The notes under the pieces: model-generated
Told to the model about the DNA's origin: nothing
What the model saw: the letters and a program-made list of their open reading frames with translations, nothing else
Databases searched by the model: none
Source of the DNA: Sycon ciliatum
Lineage: Eukaryota; Porifera; Calcarea; Leucosolenida; Sycettidae
Length of the DNA stretch: 64,000 nucleotides
NCBI RefSeq assembly: GCF_964019385.1
Contig: NC_088655.1
Span: 28,029,464 to 28,093,463, forward strand
Direction of reading: 5' to 3'
Part shown: in pieces, positions 1-10,056 of the stretch
Numbering within the stretch: the first letter of the stretch is position 1
Layout: the number at the start of each line of letters is the position of its first letter
Program-made: the position numbers and the translations under genes

Positions 1-2
1 TT

Positions 3-383
3 AGCAACAGATACTTTGGCTGGGGAGGAGAAGACGATGACCTTCAGAAACGCATAAAAGTGCTTGGTGGTTATCGACGCCTGGACAAGAGCATCGGACG
101 ATACGTTGCTCAGAAGTCAGGACACACTGTCGGGCGCAAGAATCCGTTGCGTTTCCAGCTGCTACGGGTGGCGGAAAGGCTCGCGCAACACGAGGGGCTT
201 CCGACGATCAGATACCGTCTGCTGGAGCGACAATCCATTGAGCAGTTCACCCTGCTTCACGTAGACATTTGGCCACACGAGGACGGTGATGTGCACAGGT
301 TCAGCGATGCCGGCCTGAGCGAGAGACAGCTGCAAATGAAGTACCGATTCGTTCCGCCGCCCGAGATCAAGTACGAAAATTAG
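3..383 (+). CDS. Beta-1,4-galactosyltransferase family, C-terminal exon (partial)
   Basis: The reading frame is open from base 3 to the TAG at 381-383 and bases 1-2 finish the preceding codon, so the gene continues off the left edge. The first residues read SNRYFGWGGEDDD, which is the hallmark of Golgi beta-4-galactosyltransferases (family GT7). In that motif the W contacts the acceptor sugar and the acidic run sits in the catalytic pocket. Further on a GR...H...NPLRF segment and a L..I.YR.L......LL.VDI block follow the family order after the motif. About 30 residues continue past the usual VDI end and look like a lineage-specific tail. The enzyme would transfer galactose from UDP-galactose to terminal GlcNAc, or a related acceptor, in the Golgi lumen. 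The transmembrane anchor and the DVD metal motif would lie upstream, outside the window. The family call is strong. The exact member (B4GALT1-6 type versus other) cannot be set. Confidence 0.85.
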   Translation, partial: SNRYFGWGGEDDDLQKRIKVLGGYRRLDKSIGRYVAQKSGHTVGRKNPLRFQLLRVAERLAQHEGLPTIRYRLLERQSIEQFTLLHVDIWPHEDGDVHRFSDAGLSERQLQMKYRFVPPPEIKYEN

Positions 384-424
384 TACTTTGAAATAGGCAC
401 CAAGTCTCACCGGCATCCTGTAAG

Positions 425-487
425 CACAGTGTCTTGTGGATGCGGCATCCTGTAACTGCACAGTGTCTTGTGGATGCGGCGGCATCA
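425..487. repeat. Tandem duplication, 34-bp unit, about 1.8 copies
   Basis: The string starting CACAGTGTCTTGTGGATGCG at 425 recurs at 459 after 34 bases. It lies in the 3' flank of the galactosyltransferase exon and has no visible coding role. Confidence 0.7.
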
Positions 488-534
488 TTGTTGTTCATCT
501 CAGCTACATTGTTTGTTATGCTGTCTCGTTGAAC

Positions 535-621
535 TCTGGATCTGCTCAGACTCGGCTTATTCAGTCCTCCGGATATTCTCTGGATCTGCTCAGACTTGGC
601 TTATTCAGTCCTCCGGATATC
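535..621. repeat. Tandem duplication, 44-bp unit, 2 copies
   Basis: TCTGGATCTGCTCAGAC begins at 535 and again at 579. The two units differ at one base (ctcggc versus cttggc). From 622 to about 1045 I see AT-rich, non-coding sequence. ATTAAA motifs near 731 and 774 could serve as poly(A) signals for the upstream gene, but this is not established. Confidence 0.7.
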
Positions 622-1045
622 CGTATCTACCGCCGACTAAAAATATCGCTCTCATGCAGTAAGTACTTTTTTTATAATTATTATCATAATATTATTATCT
701 ACACATGCAGAACGTTGAGGCCTTCTTTAATTAAAAAACTTCAGCATTCAGGGTGGAGGCTTTGTAAAGAGCATTAAAGTTCAAACACACGATCCCCTGT
801 AGAAATGAACTTCTGATCCGCAGCATACAACATTCTATGTGGTGTGCGATACTGTGTGTTTGGTACTCCCAATTGCCTTACCGATTCAAGAGTTTAGGGC
901 AGTTGGCAAAAAGGGGGAGCATTTATATAAAAAACACCATCAGCTGCCGTCACGAAGGTGACTGGTGATGTTTGCACTACTAGTTGCATGTTTACATGGA
1001 TTGACTGCGCACTTTATCCTTCAAAAAAAATCTATATGTACACTG

Positions 1046-1430
1046 GAGGATGTACCCAGAGTGCTGACAGTGCTCGACACCGCGGAGGCAGAGCGTAATA
1101 CACAACAGAACAACAAGGACAATCAAGGCTTGTTTGCTGCTCCAGTCAACTTCGCATATAACGACACTCGGCGGGGCATCAGGAAAGTGTCCTTATTAGT
1201 GAAGTGTCGTTATACCCGAAGTCTCATTGTATGTAACTACAGTTCGATCGGACTTTGTTGCGGGCATGGAAATTCTGTCGTTATATCCGCAGTCGTTATT
1301 AGCGAAGTTGACTGTATTTCAAGTTTCATGCTCTTGCAATCATCAGGCATGTTGTTGCCTGATGATTGCGAGAGCATGAAACTTGTAGTAGCAGCAAAGA
1401 AGCCTTGATTGTCCTTGTTGTTATATTCTG
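1046..1430. mobile_element. Palindromic foldback element, copy A (interrupted)
   Basis: This is the diverged sister of the palindromic element at about 27829-28040. Both start with GGATGTACCCAGAGTGCT, share CAACAAGGACAATCAAGGCT in the left arm, and carry the inverted arm ending AGCCTTGATTGTCCTTGTTG. The left arm here is split by a separate 172-bp MITE at 1143-1314. The arms meet at the centre around 1348-1358. No coding capacity is visible. It is a non-autonomous foldback or MITE-like repeat whose transposase family cannot be told from sequence alone. Confidence 0.7.
1143..1314. mobile_element. MITE with CAGTCAAC termini nested in the foldback element
   Basis: It begins CAGTCAACTTCGC and ends GCGAAGTTGACTG, giving imperfect terminal inverted repeats of about 23 bases. 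Against the uninterrupted copy near 27920 (gctgc-ta-cttcaag), the site here reads gctgc-tc, element, ta-tttcaag. That matches insertion at a TA with the left TA later mutated. TA targeting and CAGT ends are typical of pogo/mariner-type non-autonomous elements. Confidence 0.7.
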
Positions 1431-1435
1431 TGATC

Positions 1436-1647
1436 TACTGTCGTGGACATGGAAATCCGGTTGCACGTCTAGCAGCCCCCAGGGCGATGGCCATGCAGCC
1501 GTGGAGCGATACACACATGCAGCTATGTGCTGCAGCGCGCTGGTCGCATCGGATCAACATGACTGTGCACTGCACGCAGCGTTTTGTACGCGCTGAGGGC
1601 GCCGGCCCCGGTCAATCGACTGGATTTCCATGTCCGCCGTTACAGTA
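1436..1647. mobile_element. TA-flanked MITE, about 210 bp
   Basis: The left end is TA-CTGTCGTGGACATGGAAATCC and the right end reads GGATTTCCATGTCCGCCGTTACAG-TA when followed in order. The inverted ends agree over GGACATGGAAATCC and CTGT, with a 3-base length difference. TA on both sides suggests a Tc1/mariner/pogo-type insertion. It abuts the right arm of the foldback element. Confidence 0.6.
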
Positions 1648-2494
1648 TTTGTACATGTATGTGTGTTTGTCTGATGATGATTGCCTATGGGTATGACACT
1701 ATTAAAGGGGAAGTGCATCGATTTTTCAAGTAGGGCTCACATGAAAGACAATTGGATATCGGTTCCGATGGTATATCTCTCGCTTGCGTACGGCAAGGGA
1801 AACTTGCCATATCGCCGATTTCCTGATCCCGTTTCCATGGCGACTACAGGTGATGACGCACATTCTGCTTAGCTCCGTGAGAGAGCTGCAGAATTGTGTC
1901 ATTTTCAGTTGTCTTCTGGTATTCACGAAGTGAAAGAAGTACTGTGTTCAATGCTGTTAGTGCCGTGAACTGTTTATTAGTAGTCCTCTTCGTTGTGTAC
2001 TGGGACGTGACACCGACAGGGGAAAGCTGAAGTGAGGAGACGTTAGCTGGCAAGCGAAAATCGTGACGAACCAAGTGCTGAAATCTTGGTTGGGACAAAT
2101 CAAACGTTCAGCATTTACCTCAACCAAGGACCATGCCGTTTGCTCTTTCCACTTCCTGAAGATGGATGCGTTGCCTGCTGGAGACTCTCCTATCTCTCGT
2201 AACATCTTCTGAAGCCAGTTGAGACGACGAGTAGTGGAGATTAGCGAACGAAATAATTACTGGATCCGCCCCTGACAAACATACACGGAATTAAACTGTG
2301 TGGACCCTGGCTAGCGCCAGACGTTACTGAAGTAACGTCTTTTGCATAGCTACGGGAATAACATATACTGTCACACAGAGAGACATAGAGACATAGAGAG
2401 AGACATAGACCGCAATAGCGACACTACACAAAGTGAAGGGTAGTTGGCCGCAGCCAGATGTGACTGGCTGGGGTGTGTATGGTACAAATTACTT
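1648..2494. other. Non-coding stretch with an orphan TTAA element end and hAT-like motif
   Basis: No gene is supported here. At 1702 the string TTAAAGGGGAAGT matches the outer end of the TTAA-bounded elements at 34465 and 35207, but no matching right end was found, so it may be a truncated copy. At 2262 GGATCCGCCCCTG matches the end of the small element near 27290. A short ACATAGAGAG repeat lies at about 2380-2408. Confidence 0.4.
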
Positions 2495-2854
2495 CGTCAT
2501 TGCGCAATGGGCTTATTACGTCATTGCGCAATGGGCTTATTACGTCATTGCGCAATGGGCTTATTACGTCATTGCGCAATGGGCTTATTACGTCATTGCG
2601 CAATGGGCTTATTACGTCATTGCGCAATGGGCTTATTACGTCATTGCGCAATGGGCTTATTACGTCATTGCGCAATGGGCTTATTACGTCATTGCGCAAT
2701 GGGCTTATTACGTCATTGCGCAATGGGCTTATTACGTCATTGCGCAATGGGCTTATTACGTCATTGCGCAATGGGCTTATTACGTCATTGCGCAATGGGC
2801 TTATTACGTCATTGCGCAATGGGCTTATTACGTCATTGCGCAATGGGCTTATTT
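2495..2854. repeat. 24-bp minisatellite, 15 identical copies
   Basis: The unit CGTCATTGCGCAATGGGCTT plus ATTA repeats exactly 15 times (360 bp) with no variant base that I can find. Because 24 is divisible by 3 and the unit lacks stops, several frames on both strands stay open and give periodic peptides (for example YVIAQWAY). These have no start context, flanking exon or homology that would make them genes. Each unit contains the perfect palindrome ATTGCGCAAT. Complete identity implies very recent expansion or strong homogenisation. Confidence 0.95.
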
Positions 2855-3030
2855 GCACATGTACATGGACATGTAGGTACAAGTGCACAAGATCGAGGAG
2901 AGATTGGAAGCTGTGTCGCTGTGTAGGCACAAATTATGTATTTTGTAGTACGAATGACTGTCATGTCTCTAGCTAGGCAGCATGATTCTCACCACACTGA
3001 CCTGAAACCCAAACGTTGTTAGAGACATGG

Positions 3031-3035
3031 ACACA

Positions 3036-3094
<59 letters not shown>
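3031..3094. repeat. (CA)n microsatellite
   Basis: About 64 bases of nearly pure CA dinucleotide with one AT interruption near the start. It sits just upstream of a LINE fragment. Confidence 0.97.
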
Positions 3095-3097
<3 letters not shown>

Positions 3098-3116
3098 ACC
3101 TGATGTCCTATCTCAA

Positions 3117-4400
3117 CCCAAGGGACTAAGCATAGCAGATGGCTTGAACCGCTTCGAACCAGCCACATGCGAAGAAATGCTTGCTCTCCTGCTGAAGGTA
3201 GACGAGAGGAAGGCCAAGGGTAGCGGAGGAATTCCCTGCTATGTGTTGCGACACTGTGCTCGGGTCCTGGCCCCGTCACTGACTATCTTGATGGACGCGT
3301 CACTGGCCATGGGAACGGTTCCGTTGATGCTGAAATTGGCCCATATTCGCCCCATGAGCAAGGCAGGAGACCCCGGAACTGCTAAGAACTGCCGCCCTAT
3401 ATCTTTGCTTCCGGTTGTTTCAAAGATCCTGGAAAGGATTGTGCATAAAAGGCTCTGTATGCTCCTAACCGAACATGACCTCCTTCCTGCCGAACAATTC
3501 GCTTACCGAGCACACCACTCCACAAAGGACGCAGTCTTGTTGGCTGTGGATCAATTTTACGAAGCCGCAGACCATGCAGCACCTGCATACCGGCGCGGTG
3601 CTCATTTATATGAGCAAAGCTTTCGACAATGTCCAACATCAGACCTTGCTCCAGGATCTCTTCGAACTTGGTGTCTCCTCTACGACACTGGACTGGTTTG
3701 CGGACTACCTCAGCGCACGACGCCAATGTGTGGTCACTGCCAACAGTACACGCTCAGGGGAAACAGCTTTCACGTGCGGTGTCCCCCAGGGAAGCGTGCT
3801 TGGTCCGGTATTATTCGCTATCTACACGAGATGTGTCGCATCAGTAGCTGACCTGGTGCGTACACTAATGTTCGCGGACGACATCGCGCTGTACCTGAGC
3901 CACGCTTGCGCTCACGCCATCAACATTACCCTTTCCGCAGCAGTGTCGGCTGTCGCCAGGCTACTCGATACCAAAGGGCTTATCCTCAACACCGGAAAGA
4001 CGCAAGTACTTGCAATCAAAGATGGACGGCAGGCACACCTCGACCTCCACATTACTTGCACTGGCATGCCTCTTACTCTTGCTCTTGCTACGGCTCGCTA
4101 CCTCGGAGTCACTGGGGACGAAAATCTTCTGTGGTCACCGCAAGTCACCTCTATCGTCCGACGCACGGCTATGAAGCTGCGAATCCTCCGCCAGATCCGG
4201 CACTGGCTAACAGTGCGGCAGGCGATGCTGTATTACTCTGCCCTTGTCATACCGGACATTCTATATGCGTCGAATGGGTTTCTCCCAGGACTGTCCGCTG
4301 AGCAGCGGAACACAGTAGCCAAACTAGATAAACGTTGCATTCGTTGCGTGGCCGATGAGCACCCATTGGCCCACGCTCTTCCCCTGCCGGTAGCGGGGCG
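3117..4400 (+). pseudogene. Non-LTR retrotransposon reverse transcriptase, broken
   Basis: The frame opening before 3144 reads KAKGSGGIPCYVLR, then NCRPISLLPVVSKILERIV, the first conserved RT blocks. Around 3595 it must shift by one base into the frame reading MSKAFDNVQ, GVPQGSVLGP and FADDIALYL, the catalytic palm blocks with the FADD core. The thumb region follows (LGVTGDENLLWS, ILYASNGF). The 5' endonuclease part is missing and the frame ends where an oppositely oriented LINE piece begins near 4400. This is a 5'-truncated, frameshifted CR1/jockey-like copy. The RT identity is certain, the clade is not. Confidence 0.85.
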
Positions 4401-4404
4401 TCCG

Positions 4405-4760
4405 AGGTGTAAGCCAACCTCCAGTCTGGGCGAGAGTCACAGGCCACTCTGTACCAGTCCGCTTCAAGGTCTCGTGAGCGGAGGTCCTTCACAGCGCAGT
4501 CTTTCCACCGCCGATGTGGGCCATGTGCAGGGCGACGAGATGGCAGGGTGCCGAACAGCAACTGTTTGGCCAATCGCACGTCGTCCATGCGGGCGACATG
4601 GCCTAGCCACTCGAGGCGCCGATGCTGAACCTTGGTGACGATGGTTTCGGAGTCACCCCACCACTCAAGCAGCTGGTTGTTTGATATGTGGTCATCCCAG
4701 CAACGATGGCATGTGATACCCAATATCGACCGCACGCATCGCATGTGGAAAACAGAAATG
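4405..4760 (-). pseudogene. LINE ORF2 C-terminal fragment, opposite strand
   Basis: Read on the minus strand, the peptide runs from FHMRCVRSILGITCHRCWDD through RRLEWLGHVARMDDVRLAKQ to HRRWKDCAVKDLR. This is the conserved region found after the RT domain in many LINE ORF2 proteins (RR.RWLGH..RM...R.PK pattern). The 3' end of this piece meets the end of the plus-strand RT pseudogene, so two unrelated or rearranged copies are joined tail to tail. The frame continues open upstream across unrelated sequence, but homology stops at about 4760. Confidence 0.8.
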
Positions 4761-4861
4761 CGAACACACACACACACTTGTACTTGCTCACTGCCAAAAC
4801 TGGTCATGCGGGTCTCCCCGGGAGAGGAGAGAGAGAGACTCAAAAGGAATCTTGGAAAGAA

Positions 4862-4965
4862 AGGATATTGAACCGCCCAATTGCTGACACCCCCCCCCTG
4901 AAATCCCCAAACTATGGGTGGACTTGGAAAATGATCCCACTTAAGTGGACTTTTGGGCTCACCAC
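4862..4965. repeat. Dispersed repeat also present at the right edge of the window
   Basis: The segment reading ATTGAACCGCCCAATTGC, then CCCCAAACTATGGGTGGACTT and GATCCCACTTA recurs in reverse complement at about 63910-64000 (TAAGTGGGATCAT ... GGCGGTTCAATA). The two copies differ in the middle. No coding capacity is seen, and from 4966 to 5547 no gene is supported. A LINE-like tail with AAATAAATCCAACCAACCAA occurs at about 5495-5520. Confidence 0.65.
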
Positions 4966-5547
4966 ACCTCAGTAAGTGGTGAGAACAAGGTGCATAAAAA
5001 GGATTGACCGCATCAAGGTATCCGTCCCGGGATCCAACTGCATTTACCCCTGCCCCCAAGTGAAGATAATACTTGCTACTAGTGTGGGGGGACACACAAA
5101 ATTTAATGGATACACACCCACCATGTACCGTGCACATGTATACGCCCGTCGTAAGAGAAGCACGCAAATCTGCAAATGCACTGGATGTGCAGCACTCACA
5201 GATTTTCTCTGCTACTACACTGTAGCAACGATAGCGCGGATCTGAATCTGAATGAAACAGGATCAATACTACAAAAGCGCCAGATAACTGTCTAATCCAC
5301 ACAACTGGCGAAGCCATGTGAATAAAATACCGGTATATTTTACAACTCCCTGATCGGAATAGGACGGTCAAGATGCAGTGGAGACAGCATGCTGCTTTGA
5401 TTGAAGCACTTTTCTCTTTTTTTCTGTTAGTGGTTTACTGCCAGAAGTCGTCTTCATATAAGGAGGCAGATATGCCTGTTTCTTGTACGACTTTAAATAA
5501 ATCCAACCAACCAACCAACCAAGCACACGTGACACCAAGTTACCATT

Positions 5548-5720
5548 TGACGCCCATCGCTGGAGGCGATGATAGCGATGGAACAGCAAAAGCCATTTAA
5601 ATTAAGCTACTTGTGCTGGGATTGCACCATTCAACAGCTTGCAAGGCTGAAGAATTGATAGCCACACTATTCAGCCTGGTCTACACCACACAGCTATTCG
5701 AAGTGGCATTTTCTGACCAG
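5548..5720 (+). repeat. CA-associated dispersed repeat, copy 1
   Basis: The core reads GTGCTGGGATTGCACCATTC, AACAGCTTGCAAGGCTGAAG, then CAGCCTGGTCTACACCACAC. It is preceded by a short GCCCATCGC...GCGATGATAGCGA stretch. Four more copies lie in this window (about 6008-6130, 7770-7910, and reversed at 62455-62605 and 62690-62830). All are next to or split by (CA)n tracts, and extended homology reaches the sequence GCACTGGCTGTTGG at about 5800. It looks like a SINE or MITE family, origin unknown. Confidence 0.75.
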
Positions 5721-5867
5721 TGAATCCCTACGCGTTGGTCTTTTTTGAAAGTTTTTTCCACTTTTTTCCGCACCCATGTCACACCACATACTCGGGCATG
5801 CACTGGCTGTTGGTAAACACCCAGGAGAATGAAAGAAAAGTCAGGAGTCTGGAAAAGAGAAGAAAGA

Positions 5868-5948
5868 CATGTATGCCCATAACCGTCGGGAATTGAACCC
5901 GCAACCTCTCCATTGGAAATTGACTTTTCACATACTACTGCACCATAT

Positions 5949-5955
<7 letters not shown>
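5868..5955 (-). repeat. tRNA-like sequence with intact box B (probable SINE head)
   Basis: On the minus strand GGTTCAATTCC matches the pol III box B consensus and lies in a plausible T-arm. A box A-like ATGGTGCAGTAGTATG lies about 45 bases before it. The acceptor stem does not close (GTCCCAT against TTATGGG), so it is not a working tRNA. Confidence 0.45.

Positions 5956-6002
<47 letters not shown>
5951..6002. repeat. (CA)n microsatellite
   Basis: Pure CA repeat directly after the tRNA-like sequence and before CA-associated repeat copy 2. Confidence 0.97.
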
Positions 6003-6005
<3 letters not shown>

Positions 6006-6007
6006 CA

Positions 6008-6127
6008 GACATGCCCATCGCGGAAGCGATGATAGCGAACAGCTATGTTAGACATAGCAACTGGTGCTGGGATTACACCATTCAACAGCTTGCAAGGCTG
6101 ATGAATTGACCGCCACTATTTTCTAGC

Positions 6128-6130
<3 letters not shown>
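6008..6130 (+). repeat. CA-associated dispersed repeat, copy 2
   Basis: It shares GCCCATCGC, GATGATAGCGA, GTGCTGGGATTACACCATTC and AACAGCTTGCAAGGCTGA with copy 1. It is truncated by a CA tract at about 6131. Confidence 0.7.
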
Positions 6131-6200
<70 letters not shown>

Positions 6201-6296
6201 CACATTCACACACATACACATACGTACAAATGGATTAACACTCCCCCTCCCCCCCCCCTCCCCCCCCCCAACACACACACACACACACACACACAT
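6131..6296. repeat. (CA)n microsatellites with poly-C block
   Basis: CA repeat from 6131 to about 6197, a C-rich run at 6241-6270, and a second CA repeat to 6296. Together they lie in the 3' flank of the minus-strand GST gene. Confidence 0.95.
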
Positions 6297-6479
6297 GGTT
6301 ACAAAGCACAGTGATTGAAAGGCTGCAGGAGAGCATCTCCACTTCATTGAAAGACTAGAAAAGAGAAAAAAACATACAATAGAGTAACTATAGATACTGG
6401 GCTTGACCATGGCCTAAATTTTGAAAATCACGAAACCGTGGAAACAAGAAACAAAGACGGTGCTCTGCCACGCTGTCGC

Positions 6480-6884
6480 TCACTTCTTCTCGTGCTTCTC
6501 GTTGAACGCCTTGACGGCCGGCAACTCCATGACGCGCTCGACGAGGGCGTACAGCTTCGGGTACTCGGCGGTGAACTTGCCGTCGGTGTCGATTCCTTTA
6601 AAGAAGCCGGCGATGTTCGCCCAGGCTACGTCGGCCAGCGAAACGGACGAGCCCACGAAAAAGCCGTCCCCGCCATTGTTCGCCTCCAGCTTCTTGTTGA
6701 AGAAGGCGAAGAAGACGGGTAGCTTGTCGTTGACCAGCGTCACGCGTAGAGCCTCCTTCTTCTCGGCGTCCTTTGATACCTCGCCGAAGTAGAACGGGAT
6801 CACCAGCCCGACTATGTCACCCAGCGTCGTGTGGATCTGGTCGATGGTCGCCATCTCAGTCGAACCACTGCCCAGCAGGTTTGC
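6480..6884 (-). CDS. Sigma-class glutathione S-transferase A, exon 2 (C-terminal domain)
   Basis: The exon starts after a CTGTAG acceptor at 6885-6890 and opens in phase 0 with ANLLGSGSTEMATIDQIHTT, the first helix of the all-alpha GST domain. It runs to a stop at 6480-6482 (KHEKK end), 134 residues. The SVSLADVAWANI block contains the S..D N-capping box that all cytosolic GSTs need for folding, followed by YPKLYALVERVMELPAVKAF, the usual last helices. Joined to exon 1 (10542-10766) the protein is 209 residues, normal for the family. The 3.66-kb intron between them is full of repeats, including two copies of an 0.85-kb unit. No poly(A) signal was recognised below 6480. Confidence 0.9.
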   Translation of the reverse strand, partial: ANLLGSGSTEMATIDQIHTTLGDIVGLVIPFYFGEVSKDAEKKEALRVTLVNDKLPVFFAFFNKKLEANNGGDGFFVGSSVSLADVAWANIAGFFKGIDTDGKFTAEYPKLYALVERVMELPAVKAFNEKHEKK

Positions 6885-6899
6885 CTACAGGAAAGCAAC

Positions 6900-6990
6900 A
6901 GAAACAGAAACAACAACATCAACAACGGGAACAACGACGACAATGACAACGACAACGACAACAATAACAACAACAACAACAACAACAACA
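6900..6990. repeat. ACA/ACG trinucleotide repeat in GST A intron
   Basis: Imperfect CAA/CGA triplets just upstream of the acceptor of exon 2 when read on the gene strand (TTG/TCG rich). They may contribute pyrimidine content before the splice site. From about 7000 to 7500 the intron shows nothing else recognisable. Confidence 0.8.
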
Positions 6991-7769
6991 AAACCAGTGA
7001 CATGTCAGTACCCGGAGTTGAACAGCAGGACAACTAGCCAGATTCTACAATCAAATACCGCCGAAGCCCCGTCACTTCAAACCATCCTCTGGTTTGACGA
7101 CAGAGTTGAAAAGCAAAGTCTTTTTCCCGGTCAGTTCAACCAACAAATTGGACCTGGATTGGAACAGATAAGTGATGCCTCCAGGGCGCTGTGCAATACC
7201 CACTCGGCCATAGACGAGCACTTTGTACCCGTACCGTGTGCGTGCTTGTGTTGGGCGGTGCATGTGCATGTGCTATTGTATCACGCACGTCATGTGATGG
7301 AAACCATGCCGACGGGCAATGAACGACCTTCTAGAACGCTCAGCGGTTCCCTGAAGTGAACACTTTTGCTCCAGTGAGCGTGTCAACGTAGAAAATGTGC
7401 ACGCTCAGCAAGGAGGTGAACGTTCAAAAGGTAATAAGTGGAAAAAGCAAACGATTAGGTCAACGGCTACAACTAAATGCTGGACTAGTGTCGATTTGTC
7501 CAGCTGTTCAATACACTGTTATTATCCATGGCCGAAATTGACAACCGGACGAACTCACTTTCTTTGGAGTTATTGACCGACGAAATGTTCTGCCTGTACA
7601 GTATGCAAAAATGCAACTCTATTCTACGGGGTAAGCCGGGGCTGCATGCTCTGCATGGCGCACTGTCTTTATCACCATGTAAAAATGTAAACAAAATTAG
7701 ATTCACCACACGCACACACTCACGCACACACACACACCCACACACACACGCACCCACACACACCATTGA

Positions 7770-7906
7770 CCATTTGATGCCCATCGCCGATGCTATGGCA
7801 GAAGCCGTAGCACTTGTGCTGGGATTGCACCATTCAACAGCTTGCAAGGCTGAAGAATTGACCGCCACTATTCAGCCTGGTCTACACCACACAGCTATGA
7901 AGTGGC

Positions 7907-7997
<91 letters not shown>

Positions 7998-8060
7998 CAC
8001 AAACACACACAAACACACAAACACGCTTAAACACAAACACGCGCACACACACACATGCAC
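7770..8060 (+). repeat. CA-associated dispersed repeat copy 3 followed by (CA)n
   Basis: The core GTGCTGGGATTGCACCATTC through CAGCCTGGTCTACACCACAC is intact at about 7810-7900 and runs straight into a CA tract (7907-8058, with AAACAC variants). The whole lies in the GST A intron. Confidence 0.85.
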
Positions 8061-8122
8061 ACTGTCACACATGTTTACTGAGCTAGCACACATACCCTAC
8101 ACATCAAGTTTTATTATTATTA

Positions 8123-8978
8123 CTAGCAGCACCCCCGCCAGCGTTGCCTGGCCGAATGTGGCATGCGGGTGAAGCAAGTACATGAACAGCACACGTGCTC
8201 AGCACGTGGTGGTGGCCAGACCGCTGAAGTCCTGGTGAGGGAGGTTCTTCATCGTTGGAAGGAGAAGGAGGGACGTCTGTTACGCCTTCGGGAGGCTGGT
8301 CAGGGTTGTCCATCACCTGGTGCACCGGTGGCGGATGAAGCGGCTCAAAAAATTCATAAACTAACTTACGAACAAAAGTGCGATGCGCTCTTCACTGCAG
8401 ATCAGATGCAGAGTGCAGTCAGTGCAGATCCTTTGTATCCTTTTGTTCCAGATGTTTCTATTTGCAGAGAACGGTTCACGTGGTCCGCAGCGCTTGTGCG
8501 GCTGCTAGTGCTACCTATGCCTATGACCTAGGCTAGGTGGCTACATGATTCGCACGCTTCGCGTGCTCAGTGCTTCTGCGCGCGGCTGCTACCTGGCTAC
8601 TGCTACTCGTAGAGATCTACTGATCGTGTCTGCTATAAGTATAAGCGCTACCACCGTACCTACACTGTTCGCACGCTTCGCGTGCTCAGCACGTGGTGGT
8701 GGCTACACGATTCGAACGCTTCGCGTGCTCAGTGCTTCTGTGGCTAGGCTGCTTCCGCTAGCTACACGATTCGCACGCTTCGCGTGCTCAGTGCTTCTGC
8801 GGCCGCTAGCTACACTGTGCTACACTGTTCGCACGCTTCGCGTGCTCAGGGCAGCGCTGCTCCGCAGCGCTTCAGCGTGACACAAAAACACACGTCACAG
8901 CCTCACAGGTGCCTCTTCTTTATAAGGAGCGTGACACACACACAGACACACGTCACAGGTGCCTCTCTTTTATAGTAA
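8123..8978 (+). repeat. 0.85-kb direct repeat, unit 1
   Basis: It starts CTAGCAGCACCCCCGCC and ends CAGGTGCCTCTCTTTTATA. A near-identical unit occurs at 9052-9893, differing by small indels and base changes. Each unit holds five copies of TTCGCACGCTTCGCGTGCTC or close variants, each able to form a GCACGC-TTC-GCGTGC hairpin. No terminal inverted repeats or protein homology are visible. It is either a mobile element of unknown type or a local duplication within the GST A intron. Confidence 0.8.
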
Positions 8979-9051
8979 ATATACTAAAAGTGTTGTTGGT
9001 GTTGCTGTCACGATCGCGTGTTGGCCTAGGAGAAAATGTGATGCTGTCATG

Positions 9052-9893
9052 CTAGCAGCACCCCCGCCAGCGTTGCCTGGCCGAATGTGGCATGCGGGTG
9101 AAGCAAGTACATGAACAGCACACGTGCTCAGCACGTGGTGGTGGCCAGACCGCTGAAGTCCTGGTGAGGGAGGTTCTTCATCGTTGGAAGGAGAAGGAGG
9201 GACGTCTGTTACGCCTTCGGGAGGCTGGTCAGGGTTGTCCATCACCTGGTGGCGGATGAAGCGGCTCAAAAAATTCATAAACTTACGAACAAAAGTGCGA
9301 TGCGCTCTTCACCGCAGATCAGATGCAGAGTGCAGTCAGTGCAGATCTTTTGTATCCTTTTGTTGCAGATGTTTTTATTTGCAGAGAACGGTTCACGTGG
9401 TCCGCAGCGCTTGTGCGGCTGCTAGTAGCGCTACCTAGTACCTATGGCCTAGGCTAGGTGGCTACATGATTCGCACGCTTCGCGTGCTCAGTGCTTCTGC
9501 GCGCGGCTGCTACTCGTACTGATCGTGTCTGCTATGTATAAGTATAAGCGCTACCACCGACCGTACCTACACTGTTCGCACGCTTCGCGTGCTCAGCACG
9601 TGGTGGTGGCTACACGATTCGAATGCTTCGCGTGCTCAGTGCTTCTGTGGCTGCTTCCGCTAGCTACACGATTCGCACGCTTCGCGTGCTCAGTGCTTCT
9701 GCGGCCGCTAGCTACACTGTGCTACACTGTTCGCACGCTTCGCGTGCTCAGGGCAGCGCGCGCAACGCTGCTCCGCAGCGCTTCAGCGTGACACAAAAAC
9801 ACACGTCACAGGTGCCTCTTCTTTATAAGGAGCGTGACACACACACACACACACAGACACACGTCACAGGTGCCTCTCTTTTATAAGTAAAGA
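9052..9893 (+). repeat. 0.85-kb direct repeat, unit 2
   Basis: Second copy of the unit at 8123, separated from it by about 75 unique bases. Differences include a 6-base loss at the CACCTGGTG segment and a longer CA tract near 9840. All five hairpin motifs are kept, one with an extra A (TTCGAATGCTTCGCG). Confidence 0.8.
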
Positions 9894-9957
9894 TGAAATG
9901 ACCCAAAGGCAATGTGCCTATCGAGGGGTTCATTTGATTGAAAGAACAGTAGATGTA

Positions 9958-9975
9958 CACACACACACGCACTCG

Positions 9976-10056
<81 letters not shown>

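Noticed and set aside
2424..2880. CRISPR array at the 24-bp repeat
   Set aside because: There are no spacers, units abut directly, and the genome is eukaryotic.
2424..2976. Long open frames on both strands across the minisatellite (HCAMGLLR, YVIAQWAY, SPLRNDVI peptides)
   Set aside because: They arise because a 24-bp stop-free unit repeats exactly. There is no domain, splice context or start signal, and all frames are open alike.
6102..6125. Hammerhead core (CTGATGA in the CA-associated repeat)
   Set aside because: No downstream GAAA at the required place and other copies read CTGAAGA, so the match is accidental.
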